From the NCBI GenBank assembly GCA_947648875.1, contig CANSPM010000010.1:1-64000 (forward strand): a DNA stretch of 64,000 bases. Reading direction: 5' to 3'. Below are positions 46,261 to 55,344 of the stretch, in pieces. Within the stretch, counting starts at the first letter, position 1. Each line of letters opens with the position of its first letter. Below the pieces are notes generated by a model. It saw only the letters and a program-made list of their open reading frames with translations, ran no database searches and was not told the DNA's origin. Source of the DNA: an uncultured Lachnospiraceae bacterium (lineage in GTDB: Bacteria > Bacillota > Clostridia > Lachnospirales > Lachnospiraceae). Both the position numbers and the translations under genes were made by a program.

Positions 46261-47450
46261 AAATATTCTCCCATAAATTGTATTTCTGTGGGCTGGAAAC
46301 GAATATCGTCGGAATAAATGTAATAGGAGCAATCCCAGGTGGAGAGCACGATGCACATCCCTCTGCTGCGGTAGTTATATTCCGTCTGGACGGATTCTCT
46401 TATTTTATGGGGAAATTCCAGCGTCCGGCCTGCAACCATCAGGGTAAATCTGTCAAAATCCAATTGCAGGCTTCCCTGGCCAAGGGGGACAAAACCTTTG
46501 TGATTGGGTAGGGCTTCTACGGAGACCTGAAATATCATGGGTTCGATTTCTTCCAGGGCCATGTCTCGCTCCCATGCGTACCATGAGGGGATATGGATTT
46601 TCCCATCGGCATTTACCAGCCAACCGTCTTGGGACAGTTCCCACTGTGCGCCGCATTTTTGGCAGCGCAGGGTGGTCCGGGCGCTTTCCATGTGGTATTT
46701 AACCCCGCAGGATTTGCAGCGGTACAGGGCTTTGTGCAATCCCCTGGCGCGCTTTCCGCCTGTGATAAGAATGCCGTTTTCCTGCTGATAACGGTATTCG
46801 TCGTAGGTGAGGCGCCGCTCGATTTGTAGCTGTATTTCTTCCGAAGAGCGCTTTTGGATTTCCTCCGCCGTGAAGATGCACTCCATGGAAGCCCTGAGGG
46901 GCACTTTTCTGGTGTGTTCTTCATCCCAGAAGGGGTTTGCCAGATAGCTTCCGTTTACGCGGAGAATTACTAAGGGCACTCCCATGATCTTGGCCAGTTT
47001 CCCCAGATTATGCGGCAGGTTGGCGGTGGTGCCCACATTGGAGTGTCGGGATTCGGGAAAGACCACCACGGATTGTCTGTTCGCAAGGGCGTGTCGCATA
47101 TTTCGCACCACGGAAATATCGGAAACATACCGCCTCTTGGGGATACAGCCCAACCCCCGGTACAGCCCGTCGCCGAAAGCCGCAAAACCCTCCAGATCGG
47201 ATACATACGCGGCCCGATGGGGAAACATGGCCAGGGGAGCTATATAATAATCGGAAAATCCCTGATGGGTGGAGAGGACCAGGTAGGGGGGCTTTAGACC
47301 GGTCAGGTTTCTTTTTTCGATTTTAAGGTGGAACGGCCTTGTCATGAGATAGGAACCGCCCCAGATGAGCGGCATTAACAATGGATTCTGTTTTGCCGGT
47401 TTTCTGCTCATATTGTAGGGCGTCATATCGCCTCTTTTATTTTTTAACAT
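46188..47450 (-). CDS. PlsC-like acyltransferase fused to a zinc ribbon
   Basis: 420 residues. Residues about 40-230 form a 1-acylglycerol-3-phosphate acyltransferase fold with the HX4D motif in LSTHQGFSDY and a FPESRHS block in place of the usual FPEG. Residues about 245-280 carry a four-Cys zinc ribbon (CKSCGVKY, then CQKCGAQW), followed by about 130 beta-rich residues without a known name. The enzyme should acylate a lipid or lysophospholipid at the membrane; the ribbon may bind a partner. It converges on the AraC gene with a 73-base overlap. Confidence 0.72.
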   Translation of the reverse strand: MLKNKRGDMTPYNMSRKPAKQNPLLMPLIWGGSYLMTRPFHLKIEKRNLTGLKPPYLVLSTHQGFSDYYIAPLAMFPHRAAYVSDLEGFAAFGDGLYRGLGCIPKRRYVSDISVVRNMRHALANRQSVVVFPESRHSNVGTTANLPHNLGKLAKIMGVPLVILRVNGSYLANPFWDEEHTRKVPLRASMECIFTAEEIQKRSSEEIQLQIERRLTYDEYRYQQENGILITGGKRARGLHKALYRCKSCGVKYHMESARTTLRCQKCGAQWELSQDGWLVNADGKIHIPSWYAWERDMALEEIEPMIFQVSVEALPNHKGFVPLGQGSLQLDFDRFTLMVAGRTLEFPHKIRESVQTEYNYRSRGMCIVLSTWDCSYYIYSDDIRFQPTEIQFMGEYFYSVARGIFPPSARGLSAADSPCL

Positions 47451-47489
47451 ATGTACCTCTATCTAAATGGCGCGGGGTCTGTATCAGGT

Positions 47490-47651
47490 TTATTCTAAAG
47501 CTGTTCCCCATTGGGCAAGTTCCAGAAAAATCGGCTTCAAGCCGGCGGCGGTCTCTGTGATTTCGTACTCAACGCGGATGGGCACTTCCATATATTCCGT
47601 TCGTTTTACAAGACTATCGTTTTCCGATTTTTTCAGGGATTTTGCCGGCAT
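47490..47651 (-). pseudogene. HxlR-type regulator, C-terminal remnant
   Basis: A 53-codon stretch reads MPAKSLKKSENDSLVKRTEY, then EVPIRVEYEITETAAGLKPI and FLELAQWG. This is the wing and last helix of the HxlR winged helix (family pattern DGLVxRxxYxEVPxRVEY). Upstream residues up to 47753 are hydrophobic and degenerate; the recognition helix is lost and the Cys-containing N-terminus is unrecognisable. Confidence 0.6.
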
Positions 47652-47782
47652 TGTGTTGGAGATCATTATAGCAAATAGCCAAATAAGAGTAAAGCGTATT
47701 TTAAGAGATAGAAATGGAATGTAAAATTTTATTTCAGACGAACATATTGACACATGTTGTGGATGATATTTACAGGTACATA

Positions 47783-47791
47783 TGATATAAT
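47783..47791 (+). promoter_or_regulatory. Extended -10 promoter of the phosphatase gene
   Basis: TGATATAAT matches an extended -10 (TGN then TATAAT), 43 nt before the start codon. No -35 was seen. Confidence 0.5.
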
Positions 47792-47834
47792 GATTTTATT
47801 GATGGCAGTGAACGGTTGAGGAGAAACGCATTTT

Positions 47835-48473
47835 ATGAAAATTTATCTGATCAGGCATGGGGAGACGGACTGGAATCTGGAGCAGAGATTGCAGGGAGCC
47901 ATGGATATCCCCCTGAACGAAAACGGTATGGAATTGGCCAGGGAGACGGCGCGGGGGCTGGGGGACGTGCCCTTCGATGTGATTTATACCAGTCCTTTAC
48001 AGAGGGCCAGACAGACTGCGGAAATTATCCGGGGGGACAGGGAGATTCCCCTGATTGACGAACCCAGAATCAGAGAGATCTGTTTCGGCATATATGAGGG
48101 GTATTGCTGCGGACGGGACAATTACACCATTCCGGACCCGGCTTTTAGGAATTTCTTTGTGGACCCAGGTAATTATGTTCCTCCCCAGGGGGCGGAGAGT
48201 ATCGAGCAGTTGTGCAGGCGCACCACGGAATTTCTGCACGAAGTGGCCTTTAATCCGGAAAATGGGGATAAGACTATTCTACTCTCCAGTCATGGCGCGG
48301 CGGTCAAGGGAATACTCAGTAGCCTGACTATAACGGACAAGAAAGATTTCTGGAACGGCGGTGTCCACAAGAACTGCGGCGTGACGGTTCTGAACGTGGT
48401 AGACGGTGTGATCACCATAGAGAGGGAAAATGTAATCTATTATGATGAGTCCCGCAGTCACAATTATATATGA
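47835..48473 (+). CDS. Histidine phosphatase family protein
   Basis: 212 residues of the phosphoglycerate-mutase-like branch. The phosphoacceptor motif is IYLIRHGETDWN (His 8); also present are YTSPLQRARQTAEII, IREICFGIYEGY and the second catalytic His in LLSSHGAAVKG. Substrates vary widely in the family (sugar phosphates, cobalamin precursors), so none is assigned. GAGGAG lies 12 bases before the ATG. Confidence 0.88.
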   Translation: MKIYLIRHGETDWNLEQRLQGAMDIPLNENGMELARETARGLGDVPFDVIYTSPLQRARQTAEIIRGDREIPLIDEPRIREICFGIYEGYCCGRDNYTIPDPAFRNFFVDPGNYVPPQGAESIEQLCRRTTEFLHEVAFNPENGDKTILLSSHGAAVKGILSSLTITDKKDFWNGGVHKNCGVTVLNVVDGVITIERENVIYYDESRSHNYI

Positions 48474-48551
48474 CATGGAAGTTTCGCCGCATTAGAAAAG
48501 GCGTTATATAGTATGGGTAAAATGCATATGGCACATGTACGGGAAAAAAAA

Positions 48552-48579
48552 CTTGCAATGCGGAATATCTGTGTTACAA
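48552..48579 (+). promoter_or_regulatory. Putative promoter of the peptide ABC operon
   Basis: TTGCAA at 48552-48557, 16-nt spacer, TACAAT at 48574-48579, about 58 nt before the lipoprotein gene. Confidence 0.6.
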
Positions 48580-48636
48580 TGTAGGGGACAATAGAATAGT
48601 GAGAGGTTTATTGATCGAAGAGGAGAGGAACATATC

Positions 48637-50292
48637 ATGAAAAAACGGATTAGCGTTTTACTGATTATGGCACTTTTGACGACGGCTGCACTGGGCGGAT
48701 GCACAGGTGGCACGGAAGGTTCTTCGGGGGATAATTCCTCTGTGGAGTCCCGGACGGAAGGCACGCAAGAGTCTTCGGGAGACAATTCTCCTGCTCAATC
48801 CCAGACAGGTGATATGCAGGAGTCTTCGGAGGGTGAGCCCTCCGGGCAGCCTCAGGCGGGCGCACCTGTCTATGGCGGCTCCATTGTTGTAGGAATACAA
48901 CAGGATGTTGATAGTCTTGACCCTCATAAGGCAACTGCGGCAGGAACTAAAGAAATCCTATTTAACATCTTTGAAGGCTTGGTAAAGCCGGATGAGAACG
49001 GCGACTTGATGAAAGCGCTTGCCAGTGATTATACCATTTCCGAGGACGGGCTGGTATATACCTTTACGCTCAGAGAGGGCGTGAAGTTCCACAATGGCAA
49101 TACCGTGACGGCGGAGGATGTGAAATATTCCCTGGAACGGGCCAGCGGGCTGTTGGACGGCACGCCGCTGATCTCTTCGTTGAGCGTTCTCACGAGTGTG
49201 CAAATTTTGGATGAAAAGACGGTTCAGGTCACAGTGGGCAGTGCTAACACAGAGCTGATTTACAGTTTTGTGGCAGCCATCATCCCTGCGGGAAGCGGGG
49301 AGGAGGAGAGCGGGACACCCATCGGGACAGGGCCGTTTTCTTATGTGTCATACAAGCCCCAGGAGGGCATCGTGGTGGCCAGGAACCAGGATTACTGGCA
49401 GGCGGGCCTGCCCTATCTGGACGAGGTGAACTTTAAGATTGTCAATAGCCCCGACACGGCGCTGCTGGAGTTGAAGGGCGGCTCCATCCAGATTTATCCC
49501 TATCTGACGGACAGCCAGGCTAATGAGCTTAAGGACAGTTTCCAGATTCTGTCCGCGCCCTCGGATGTGGTGCAGGCTCTGTTTCTGAACAATGCGGCGG
49601 AGCCCTTGCAGGATGTTCGTATCCGACAGGCTATCTGCTATGCGCTGGACCTTGACATGGTCAATGCGTTTGTGGCGGGAGGCGGCGCAACACTGGTCAG
49701 TTCGGCCATGCTGCCCACACTGCACACCTATTATGTGGATCTGACGGATACCTACGGCACAGGCGCCAATATTCAGAAGGCCCAGGAACTCATGACCGAC
49801 GCAGGCTACCCGGACGGATTTGATCTGGAGATCACGGTGCCCTCCAATTATGAGTACCATATGCAGACGGCGGAGGTAGTGGCGGAGCAGCTCAAGGCGG
49901 CGGGTATTAATGCCACCATCAATCCTGTGGAGTGGAGCAGTTGGCTCAGTGACTGTTATACGGACCGGAACTATCAGTCCACCATCTCCGGCATCACCAG
50001 CGACATGACCCCCGGGTATCTCACCAACCGTTTTCAGACGGAGTCCAAAAAAAATTTCGTGAACTTTGCCAGCGCGGCCTACGACGAGGCCTATCAGGCG
50101 GCTGCTGCGGCTCTGGACCCGGCTGAAAAAGCGGAACTCTACAAGCAGGTACAGAAGATCCTGTGCGACGAGGCGGGCAGCGCCTTTATCCAGGTGCCTC
50201 CCATCACCATCGCCATGGACCCTAAGCTGGCGGGCTATAAGTTCTACCCGGTATATGTGCAGGATATGAGCACGGTGTACTACACGGAATAA
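48637..50292 (+). CDS. Extracellular solute-binding lipoprotein, family 5 (peptide/nickel type)
   Basis: 551 residues. A lipoprotein signal ends in the lipobox ALGGC (Cys 22). A Ser/Gly/Glu-rich linker with ESSGDNS repeats (about 23-75) tethers the domain to the membrane. The binding domain has family 5 features: VDSLDPHKATAAGTKEILFN, FTLREGVKFHNGNTVTAEDV, IGTGPF and VRIRQAICYALD. It captures oligopeptides or similar ligands for the permeases encoded directly downstream. GAGGAGAGG precedes the ATG. Confidence 0.93.
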   Translation: MKKRISVLLIMALLTTAALGGCTGGTEGSSGDNSSVESRTEGTQESSGDNSPAQSQTGDMQESSEGEPSGQPQAGAPVYGGSIVVGIQQDVDSLDPHKATAAGTKEILFNIFEGLVKPDENGDLMKALASDYTISEDGLVYTFTLREGVKFHNGNTVTAEDVKYSLERASGLLDGTPLISSLSVLTSVQILDEKTVQVTVGSANTELIYSFVAAIIPAGSGEEESGTPIGTGPFSYVSYKPQEGIVVARNQDYWQAGLPYLDEVNFKIVNSPDTALLELKGGSIQIYPYLTDSQANELKDSFQILSAPSDVVQALFLNNAAEPLQDVRIRQAICYALDLDMVNAFVAGGGATLVSSAMLPTLHTYYVDLTDTYGTGANIQKAQELMTDAGYPDGFDLEITVPSNYEYHMQTAEVVAEQLKAAGINATINPVEWSSWLSDCYTDRNYQSTISGITSDMTPGYLTNRFQTESKKNFVNFASAAYDEAYQAAAAALDPAEKAELYKQVQKILCDEAGSAFIQVPPITIAMDPKLAGYKFYPVYVQDMSTVYYTE

Positions 50293-50344
50293 CGATTTGC
50301 GGAGAGGCTTCGAACGGAATTGCAATCGCGAAAGGAGGCGGCTT

Positions 50345-51304
50345 ATGAAATACCTTAGTAAAAAAATAGTTACTCTCATTATGACATTGTTCGTGGTATC
50401 GGCGGCCGCCTTCATCGCTTTTCAGATTATCCCCGGGGATGTGGTGACTTCTATCCTTGGGACGGAGGCGACTCCGGAGAGGGAGGCACAGCTCCGGGAG
50501 GAACTGGGATTGAATGATCCCCCGGTGGCGCGGTATTTCCGATGGGCTGGCGGCGTGCTTATGGGTGATCTGGGCATCAGTTACCGCTATGCCAAAAATA
50601 TGAATGAAATGATGCCGGTGGCGGAACTGATCGGAGATAAGCTGCCGGTAACGCTGTCCCTGGCGGCTATCTCACTGGTGCTGATCGTGGCGGTGTCCAT
50701 TCCCCTAGGCGTACTGTGGGCCCGCAGCAGGAATAAGGTCCTGGATGCGGCTCTGGGTGTGATTACCCAGACGACTATGGCAATTCCTTCTTTCTTTTTG
50801 GGAATCATTGTGACATATCTGTTTGGCATGGTGTTTAAATGTTTTGTGCCCGGAGGATATGTAAGTTACGAAAAAGATATAAAAGGATTTCTATTTTATC
50901 TACTGTTTCCGGCACTGGCCATAGCGCTGCCCAAAGCGGCCATGACTGCCCGATTTTTGCGGGGGTCACTGCTGACGGAACTTCGGGCGGACTATGTGCG
51001 CACCGCCCGGAGCAAGGGGTGCGGCGAGCGGAGAGTGATGTACGGTCATGTGCTGCGCAATGCCATGATGCCGGTGATTACTTTTCTGGGGATGATTATC
51101 GCGGAGATTGTGGCGGGCAGTATTGTGGTGGAGCAGGTGTTTTCCCTGCCGGGAATCGGGAGACTGTTGATCAGTTCCATCTCCACCAGAGATCTGCCGG
51201 TAGTGGAAATTTTGATTTTGTATATCACTTTTGTGGTGATTTTTGTGTATTTCCTGGTGGATATCCTCTACAGGGTAGTGGACCCCAGGATCAGCGGTAA
51301 GTGA
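50345..51304 (+). CDS. ABC transporter permease, DppB/OppB type
   Basis: 319 residues with six membrane segments. The N-terminus has the RYLxKKI-like opening (MKYLSKKIVTLIMTLFVVSA). The EAA loop that docks the ATPase is LRADYVRTARSKGCGERRVM, and the closing VEILILYITFVVIFVYFLVD is typical. It starts at ATG 50345 after AGGAGG, 52 nt from the binding protein stop. Confidence 0.93.
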   Translation: MKYLSKKIVTLIMTLFVVSAAAFIAFQIIPGDVVTSILGTEATPEREAQLREELGLNDPPVARYFRWAGGVLMGDLGISYRYAKNMNEMMPVAELIGDKLPVTLSLAAISLVLIVAVSIPLGVLWARSRNKVLDAALGVITQTTMAIPSFFLGIIVTYLFGMVFKCFVPGGYVSYEKDIKGFLFYLLFPALAIALPKAAMTARFLRGSLLTELRADYVRTARSKGCGERRVMYGHVLRNAMMPVITFLGMIIAEIVAGSIVVEQVFSLPGIGRLLISSISTRDLPVVEILILYITFVVIFVYFLVDILYRVVDPRISGK

Positions 51305-51323
51305 GAGTGTGGGGGAGAAGGGG

Positions 51324-51815
51324 ATGGAGATAAAAGATCTACAGGTACGCAGAGCGGACGAGACGGATATTGCGCTGTTGTTTGAGCTGATTCATTGTAT
51401 GGCGGTGTATGAAAAAAGGCCCCAGGATATGACGGGGACACGGGAACAGTTAAAGTACTGGCTTTTTGAGAGGAAGATTGCCACGGCTCTGATTGCCCGG
51501 CGCGGTGAGGAGGCGGTGGGGTATGCGCTGTACTACCCGGCGTTTGGTTCCTTTGCCGCAGTGGGTAAAGTACACCTGGAAGACTTGTTTCTGAAAGAGG
51601 AGTATCGAGGCAGGGGCCTTGGACGGCATTTTCTCGGCAGAATAGCAGAGTTTGTGTTGGCGGAGGGGTATACGGAAATGGAGTGGAGCTGCCTGGACTG
51701 GAATAAGCCGTCCATTGCTTTTTATGAGAGGCTGGGGGCGGACCGGGAAACGGGAAGAGAGTATTTCGGCTTCTGTAAATCCCAGTTGGAGGCCGCCGCA
51801 GCTTTCGCGAAATGA
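51324..51815 (+). CDS. GNAT N-acetyltransferase
   Basis: 163 residues. The acetyl-CoA site is VHLEDLFLKEEYRGRGLGRH (the RGXG loop), followed by WSCLDWNKPSIAFYERLGA. Together these resemble diamine/spermidine N-acetyltransferases, but the substrate is not proven. It is inserted between the two permease genes in the same direction, suggesting action on the imported compound. GGGGAG lies before ATG 51324; an in-frame GTG at 51309 is less likely. Confidence 0.85.
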   Translation: MEIKDLQVRRADETDIALLFELIHCMAVYEKRPQDMTGTREQLKYWLFERKIATALIARRGEEAVGYALYYPAFGSFAAVGKVHLEDLFLKEEYRGRGLGRHFLGRIAEFVLAEGYTEMEWSCLDWNKPSIAFYERLGADRETGREYFGFCKSQLEAAAAFAK

Positions 51816-51975
51816 CTCTCGGTATATGGAAGCTCTTGCGGCGGCGTATAGAGTGCTTGCCATGTGCACATTCAGGCGGCAGGAGAAAATGAGAGTCGGG
51901 TTTATCAGGGGGGCCATAAAAATGCGGTAGATGCCCCGGGACAAATGCCCGGCGGGTGAGGAGAACAGAGCGGAC

Positions 51976-52788
51976 GTGAAGAGAAAAGGCGGAATAAAAT
52001 GGAATAAATACCTGATTGCGGGCCTGTGTATGACGGGCCTTATTGTGCTTCTTGCGATTGTGGGCATTTTCTGGACGCCCTACAGCACCACCTCCATGTC
52101 CGCCTCCGAGCGCTTTGCGGCGCCTTCCCTGCGGCATTTTTTCGGCACGGACAATTTTGGGCGGGACATTTTTTCCAGAGTGATGAAGGGCATCGGCACT
52201 ACCATATTGATCAGTACGTTGGTGGTGGCGATGTCCGGGACGGCGGGTATACTGGTGGGAGCGCTGACAGGGTATTTTGGCGGTGTTGTGGATGAGGTGG
52301 TGATGCGTGTCACCGACGCCATTAACGGTTTCCCCAGTATTTTGCTGGCACTGGTGGTGATCAGCGTTATGGGCACGGGACAGAGGAACCTGGTGATTTC
52401 GCTGGGGATTGTGTTTATGCCGAGTTTTATCCGCATTGTGCGCAGTGAGTTCATCCGTCTGCGGGACGCGGACTATATCAGCCGGGCGCGGCTGATGGGC
52501 GTGGGTCGGATAAGGATTCTGTTTGTGCATATTTTGCCCAATATATTTTCCACGTTCTGGGTGTCGGTGATGATCGGCTTTAACAACGCGATTTTGGCGG
52601 AGTCCGGCATGAGCTATCTGGGAATCGGTGTGCAGCCCCCCCAGGCCAGTCTGGGAAAAATGTTGTCGGACGCCCAGGGGTATCTGACCACGGCGCCCTG
52701 GTACGCTTTGGCGCCGGGGCTCACCATCGTGTGGATTGTGCTGGGATTTTCTCTTCTCAGTGAAGGTGTACAGAGACTGAGTAAGTAA
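51976..52788 (+). CDS. ABC transporter permease, DppC/OppC type
   Basis: About 270 residues, six membrane segments. Signature parts are FFGTDNFGRDIFSRVMKG, FIRLRDADYISRARLMGVGR (EAA loop) and AILAESGMSYLGIGVQPPQ. It pairs with the DppB-type permease. The start is uncertain: GTG 51976 has GAGGAG 12 bases upstream, whereas ATG 51931 has no visible site; both leave the first membrane segment intact. Confidence 0.9.
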   Translation: MKRKGGIKWNKYLIAGLCMTGLIVLLAIVGIFWTPYSTTSMSASERFAAPSLRHFFGTDNFGRDIFSRVMKGIGTTILISTLVVAMSGTAGILVGALTGYFGGVVDEVVMRVTDAINGFPSILLALVVISVMGTGQRNLVISLGIVFMPSFIRIVRSEFIRLRDADYISRARLMGVGRIRILFVHILPNIFSTFWVSVMIGFNNAILAESGMSYLGIGVQPPQASLGKMLSDAQGYLTTAPWYALAPGLTIVWIVLGFSLLSEGVQRLSK

Positions 52789-52896
52789 GAATACAGGCAG
52801 AGAGCAGGTAAGAGAGAGTCTGCTTGAGCAGGAGCGGTGGCAGAGCAAGTCAGAGAAAGATGCCCGGGTCCCGGCAGGCGCGGGCGGAGGATAGTG

Positions 52897-53292
52897 ATGT
52901 TTCAAATCAGTTTTGGTTCCAATTGCTTTCGACATCCCGGCGGTGAAGAATCGATAGAATTGATTATTGCCTCTAAACTGGAGTGCGCGGATTTATCAGA
53001 GTTTGGAAAAAGAAGCATTAGAAAAATGTGGGAGTGGGAAAGGAAATGCAACTACACCCAGCAGAGCCTGGAGGAGAGATATGGTCTTTCTGTCAACAGA
53101 ATGGCAGGCGCGGATGAGATTGCCGAGGTGGTGTCGCTTCTGCAAAAAATGGAAGGGGTTGAACTCCTCGATATTCAGAAAGAGAAGATTATAAACGCCA
53201 TGGTACTCTTTCAGCCCCTATGGAATTGGAAAATCTACGCTCTAGAGACAAAGGAGACCTATCTGTATGTGGAATGGGGAACCACAGTATAG
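52897..53292 (+). CDS. Unrecognised protein within the peptide ABC operon
   Basis: 131 residues, soluble, three cysteines, helix-rich (ELIIASKLECADLSEFGKRS; DEIAEVVSLLQKMEG). No family recognised. ATG 52897 has GGAGG shortly upstream. It lies between the DppC-type permease and the fused ATPase gene, in the same direction, 85 nt before the latter. Placement suggests co-expression with the transporter; it is not a known transporter subunit. Confidence 0.55.
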   Translation: MFQISFGSNCFRHPGGEESIELIIASKLECADLSEFGKRSIRKMWEWERKCNYTQQSLEERYGLSVNRMAGADEIAEVVSLLQKMEGVELLDIQKEKIINAMVLFQPLWNWKIYALETKETYLYVEWGTTV

Positions 53293-53377
53293 GGAGATAA
53301 ATGTTTCAGGGGACATATACGAATTTTTGATATAAAATGACGAAAATGTGCGCGGATTGCATGGGAGGTGACGCACA

Positions 53378-55036
53378 ATGGTTACCATAGAAGATTTATC
53401 GGTCAATTTTGGCAGCACGGAGGCGGTGCGTCATGTAAATCTGGAGATACAAGGCGGAGAAATTCTGGGTGTGGTGGGGGAATCGGGTTCCGGAAAATCC
53501 GTGACGGCGCTGACCTTGATGGGACTGGTATCGGAGGAAGCCACGGTTACCAGTGGCAGAATCCTGTTTGACGACGCGGTGCTGCAGGAGGCGGGAAAGC
53601 CCAGGGATAAGGCCCTGTACCGGCGCTATCAGGGAGAACGGATGTCCATGGTCTTTCAGGAACCCATGACTTCCCTGAATCCCACCCAGCGGGTGGGGCG
53701 GCAGGTGGAGGAGATGCTGCGGCTGCACAGTATGCCGGCTTATTCCGAAGAGGGCGCCCCGGGCAGGGGCACAGCCGCAGAGCCTTCCTCTCCGGCTGAA
53801 CCGAAGGGACGCGCCGCTGGCGGCAGGCAGCAGCGGCAGGCCATGAAACAGTTGGTTCTGGAGACTTTTGCCGCAGTGGGGCTTCGGGAGCCGGAGCGGG
53901 TGTATGGCTGTTATCCCCATCAACTCAGCGGCGGTATGCGCCAGCGGGTGATGATTGCCATGGCCATCATTCTGCATCCCCGGCTGATCGTGGCGGACGA
54001 GCCCACCACGGCGCTGGATGTGACAGTGCAGAACCAGATTATGGATCTGTTGCGGGAGATCAATGAGAAGCGGCATAATGCCATTCTGTTTATCACCCAT
54101 GATTTAAATCTGGCAAGGCGGATTTGCCACAGAATCGCCGTGATGAAGGACGGCAGAGTGGTAGAGACCGGCACGCCGGAGGAGATTTTTGAGCACCCGA
54201 GAGAAGAATACACCCGCAACCTCATAGAGGCGGTGCCCAGCCGCATGAAGCGCCGTACCAAAAGAGGAGGGGGAGGGCAAATCTGCCCGGAACCTGTGGT
54301 GACAGTCAGGGATCTCCAGGTATATTACAGGGAGGGCGGCAACAGTTTGTTTTCCCGGGGAAAGAAAAACCATGTGGTGCGGGACGCGGGATTTGAGATT
54401 CGAAAGGGAGAGATTCTGGGGCTGGTGGGGGAGAGCGGCTGCGGCAAGACCTCTCTGTCCAAGGCGATTCTGGGTATGAACAGGGACATTACAGGGGAGA
54501 TTCGGCATTATTCCACCCGACCCCAGATGATTTTTCAGGATCCCTACAGCAGCCTGAATCCTTCCAAGACAGTGGGATGGCTGCTGGAGGAGCCTCTGCG
54601 GGCCAGGGGGAAGCTGGAGCCGGAGCGGGCCATGTCGGCGGCGGACATGCGATGCGCCGCCATGGAGATGCTTGGGACGGTGGGACTTTCCGAAGCGTAT
54701 TATGACCGCAGACCCTCCCAACTCAGCGGTGGCCAGCGACAGCGGATCAGCATCGGGCAGGCTCTGATTACCCGGCCCGGTCTGGTCATCGCGGATGAGC
54801 CTGTCTCGGCGCTGGATGTAACCATACAGGCCCAGATCATGGAACTGATGCGCAGGCTTCAGGAGGAGATGGGGCTGGCCTATCTCTTTATTTCCCATGA
54901 TATCAATGTGATTTACCAGATGAGTGACCGAATTATGGTTATGAAAGAGGGAAAAATCCTGGAAATCGGGGAGACGGAGGAGGTGTTCGCCCATCCCCGG
55001 GAGGAATATACCAGGCAGCTGCTTCGGGAGTCTTAG
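53378..55036 (+). CDS. Fused double ATPase of the peptide ABC transporter (DppD-DppF)
   Basis: 552 residues with two complete nucleotide-binding domains. Domain 1 (about 1-285): GESGSGKS at 34-41, LSGGMRQRVMIAMA, VADEPTTALD, with an unusual about 35-residue low-complexity insertion (about 124-158) before the signature. Domain 2 (about 305-550): GESGCGKT, LSGGQRQRISIGQAL, IADEPVSALD. Usually D and F are separate proteins; here one chain makes the heterodimer. It powers the permeases upstream. GGAGGT lies before the ATG, and a hairpin terminator follows. Confidence 0.93.
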   Translation: MVTIEDLSVNFGSTEAVRHVNLEIQGGEILGVVGESGSGKSVTALTLMGLVSEEATVTSGRILFDDAVLQEAGKPRDKALYRRYQGERMSMVFQEPMTSLNPTQRVGRQVEEMLRLHSMPAYSEEGAPGRGTAAEPSSPAEPKGRAAGGRQQRQAMKQLVLETFAAVGLREPERVYGCYPHQLSGGMRQRVMIAMAIILHPRLIVADEPTTALDVTVQNQIMDLLREINEKRHNAILFITHDLNLARRICHRIAVMKDGRVVETGTPEEIFEHPREEYTRNLIEAVPSRMKRRTKRGGGGQICPEPVVTVRDLQVYYREGGNSLFSRGKKNHVVRDAGFEIRKGEILGLVGESGCGKTSLSKAILGMNRDITGEIRHYSTRPQMIFQDPYSSLNPSKTVGWLLEEPLRARGKLEPERAMSAADMRCAAMEMLGTVGLSEAYYDRRPSQLSGGQRQRISIGQALITRPGLVIADEPVSALDVTIQAQIMELMRRLQEEMGLAYLFISHDINVIYQMSDRIMVMKEGKILEIGETEEVFAHPREEYTRQLLRES

Positions 55037-55139
55037 TGTATATTACAATGAGGAGGGCCCCCCATCCAACAGCTGGCGGTCGGATGGATGTGGCAGAATA
55101 GGTGGTTTTTGCCGCAGAGGAAATGCATTATAAAATAGT

Positions 55140-55178
55140 TCCCCGGGTATATGGTAACGGCGATATACCCGGGGATTT
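55140..55178 (+). terminator. Terminator-like hairpin ending the ABC operon
   Basis: TCCCCGGGTATAT and ATATACCCGGGGA form a perfect 13-bp stem with a 10-nt loop (55140-55175), followed by TTTG. The T tract is short. Confidence 0.65.
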
Positions 55179-55196
55179 GTGTATCAGCGGAAAGAG

Positions 55197-55235
55197 ATTT
55201 AAGGAAGATTTAAGGATTTTCTAAATACAGTTAAG
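55197..55235 (+). promoter_or_regulatory. Four-part operator upstream of the two-component genes
   Basis: ATTTAAG at 55197-55203 and again 11 bp on at 55208-55214, CTAAA at 55221-55225, AGTTAAG at 55229-55235. The same elements at the same offsets occur at 57455-57493. Direct repeats one helical turn apart are typical of OmpR-family regulators, and the adjacent regulator is the obvious candidate. Confidence 0.65.
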
Positions 55236-55344
55236 AAAAAGAAACAGATAATGAAAGGGTGGTATTGTGAAATGGATCTTGGAAAATTTACATTACGGCC
55301 TGGAGATATGTTTCGCTGGATATAAGGAGAAAGAGGGATGTGGA

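Noticed and set aside
51268..52935. 555-codon minus-strand frame
   Set aside because: Opposite GNAT and DppC genes; Pro/Ser/His-rich shadow without start signal.
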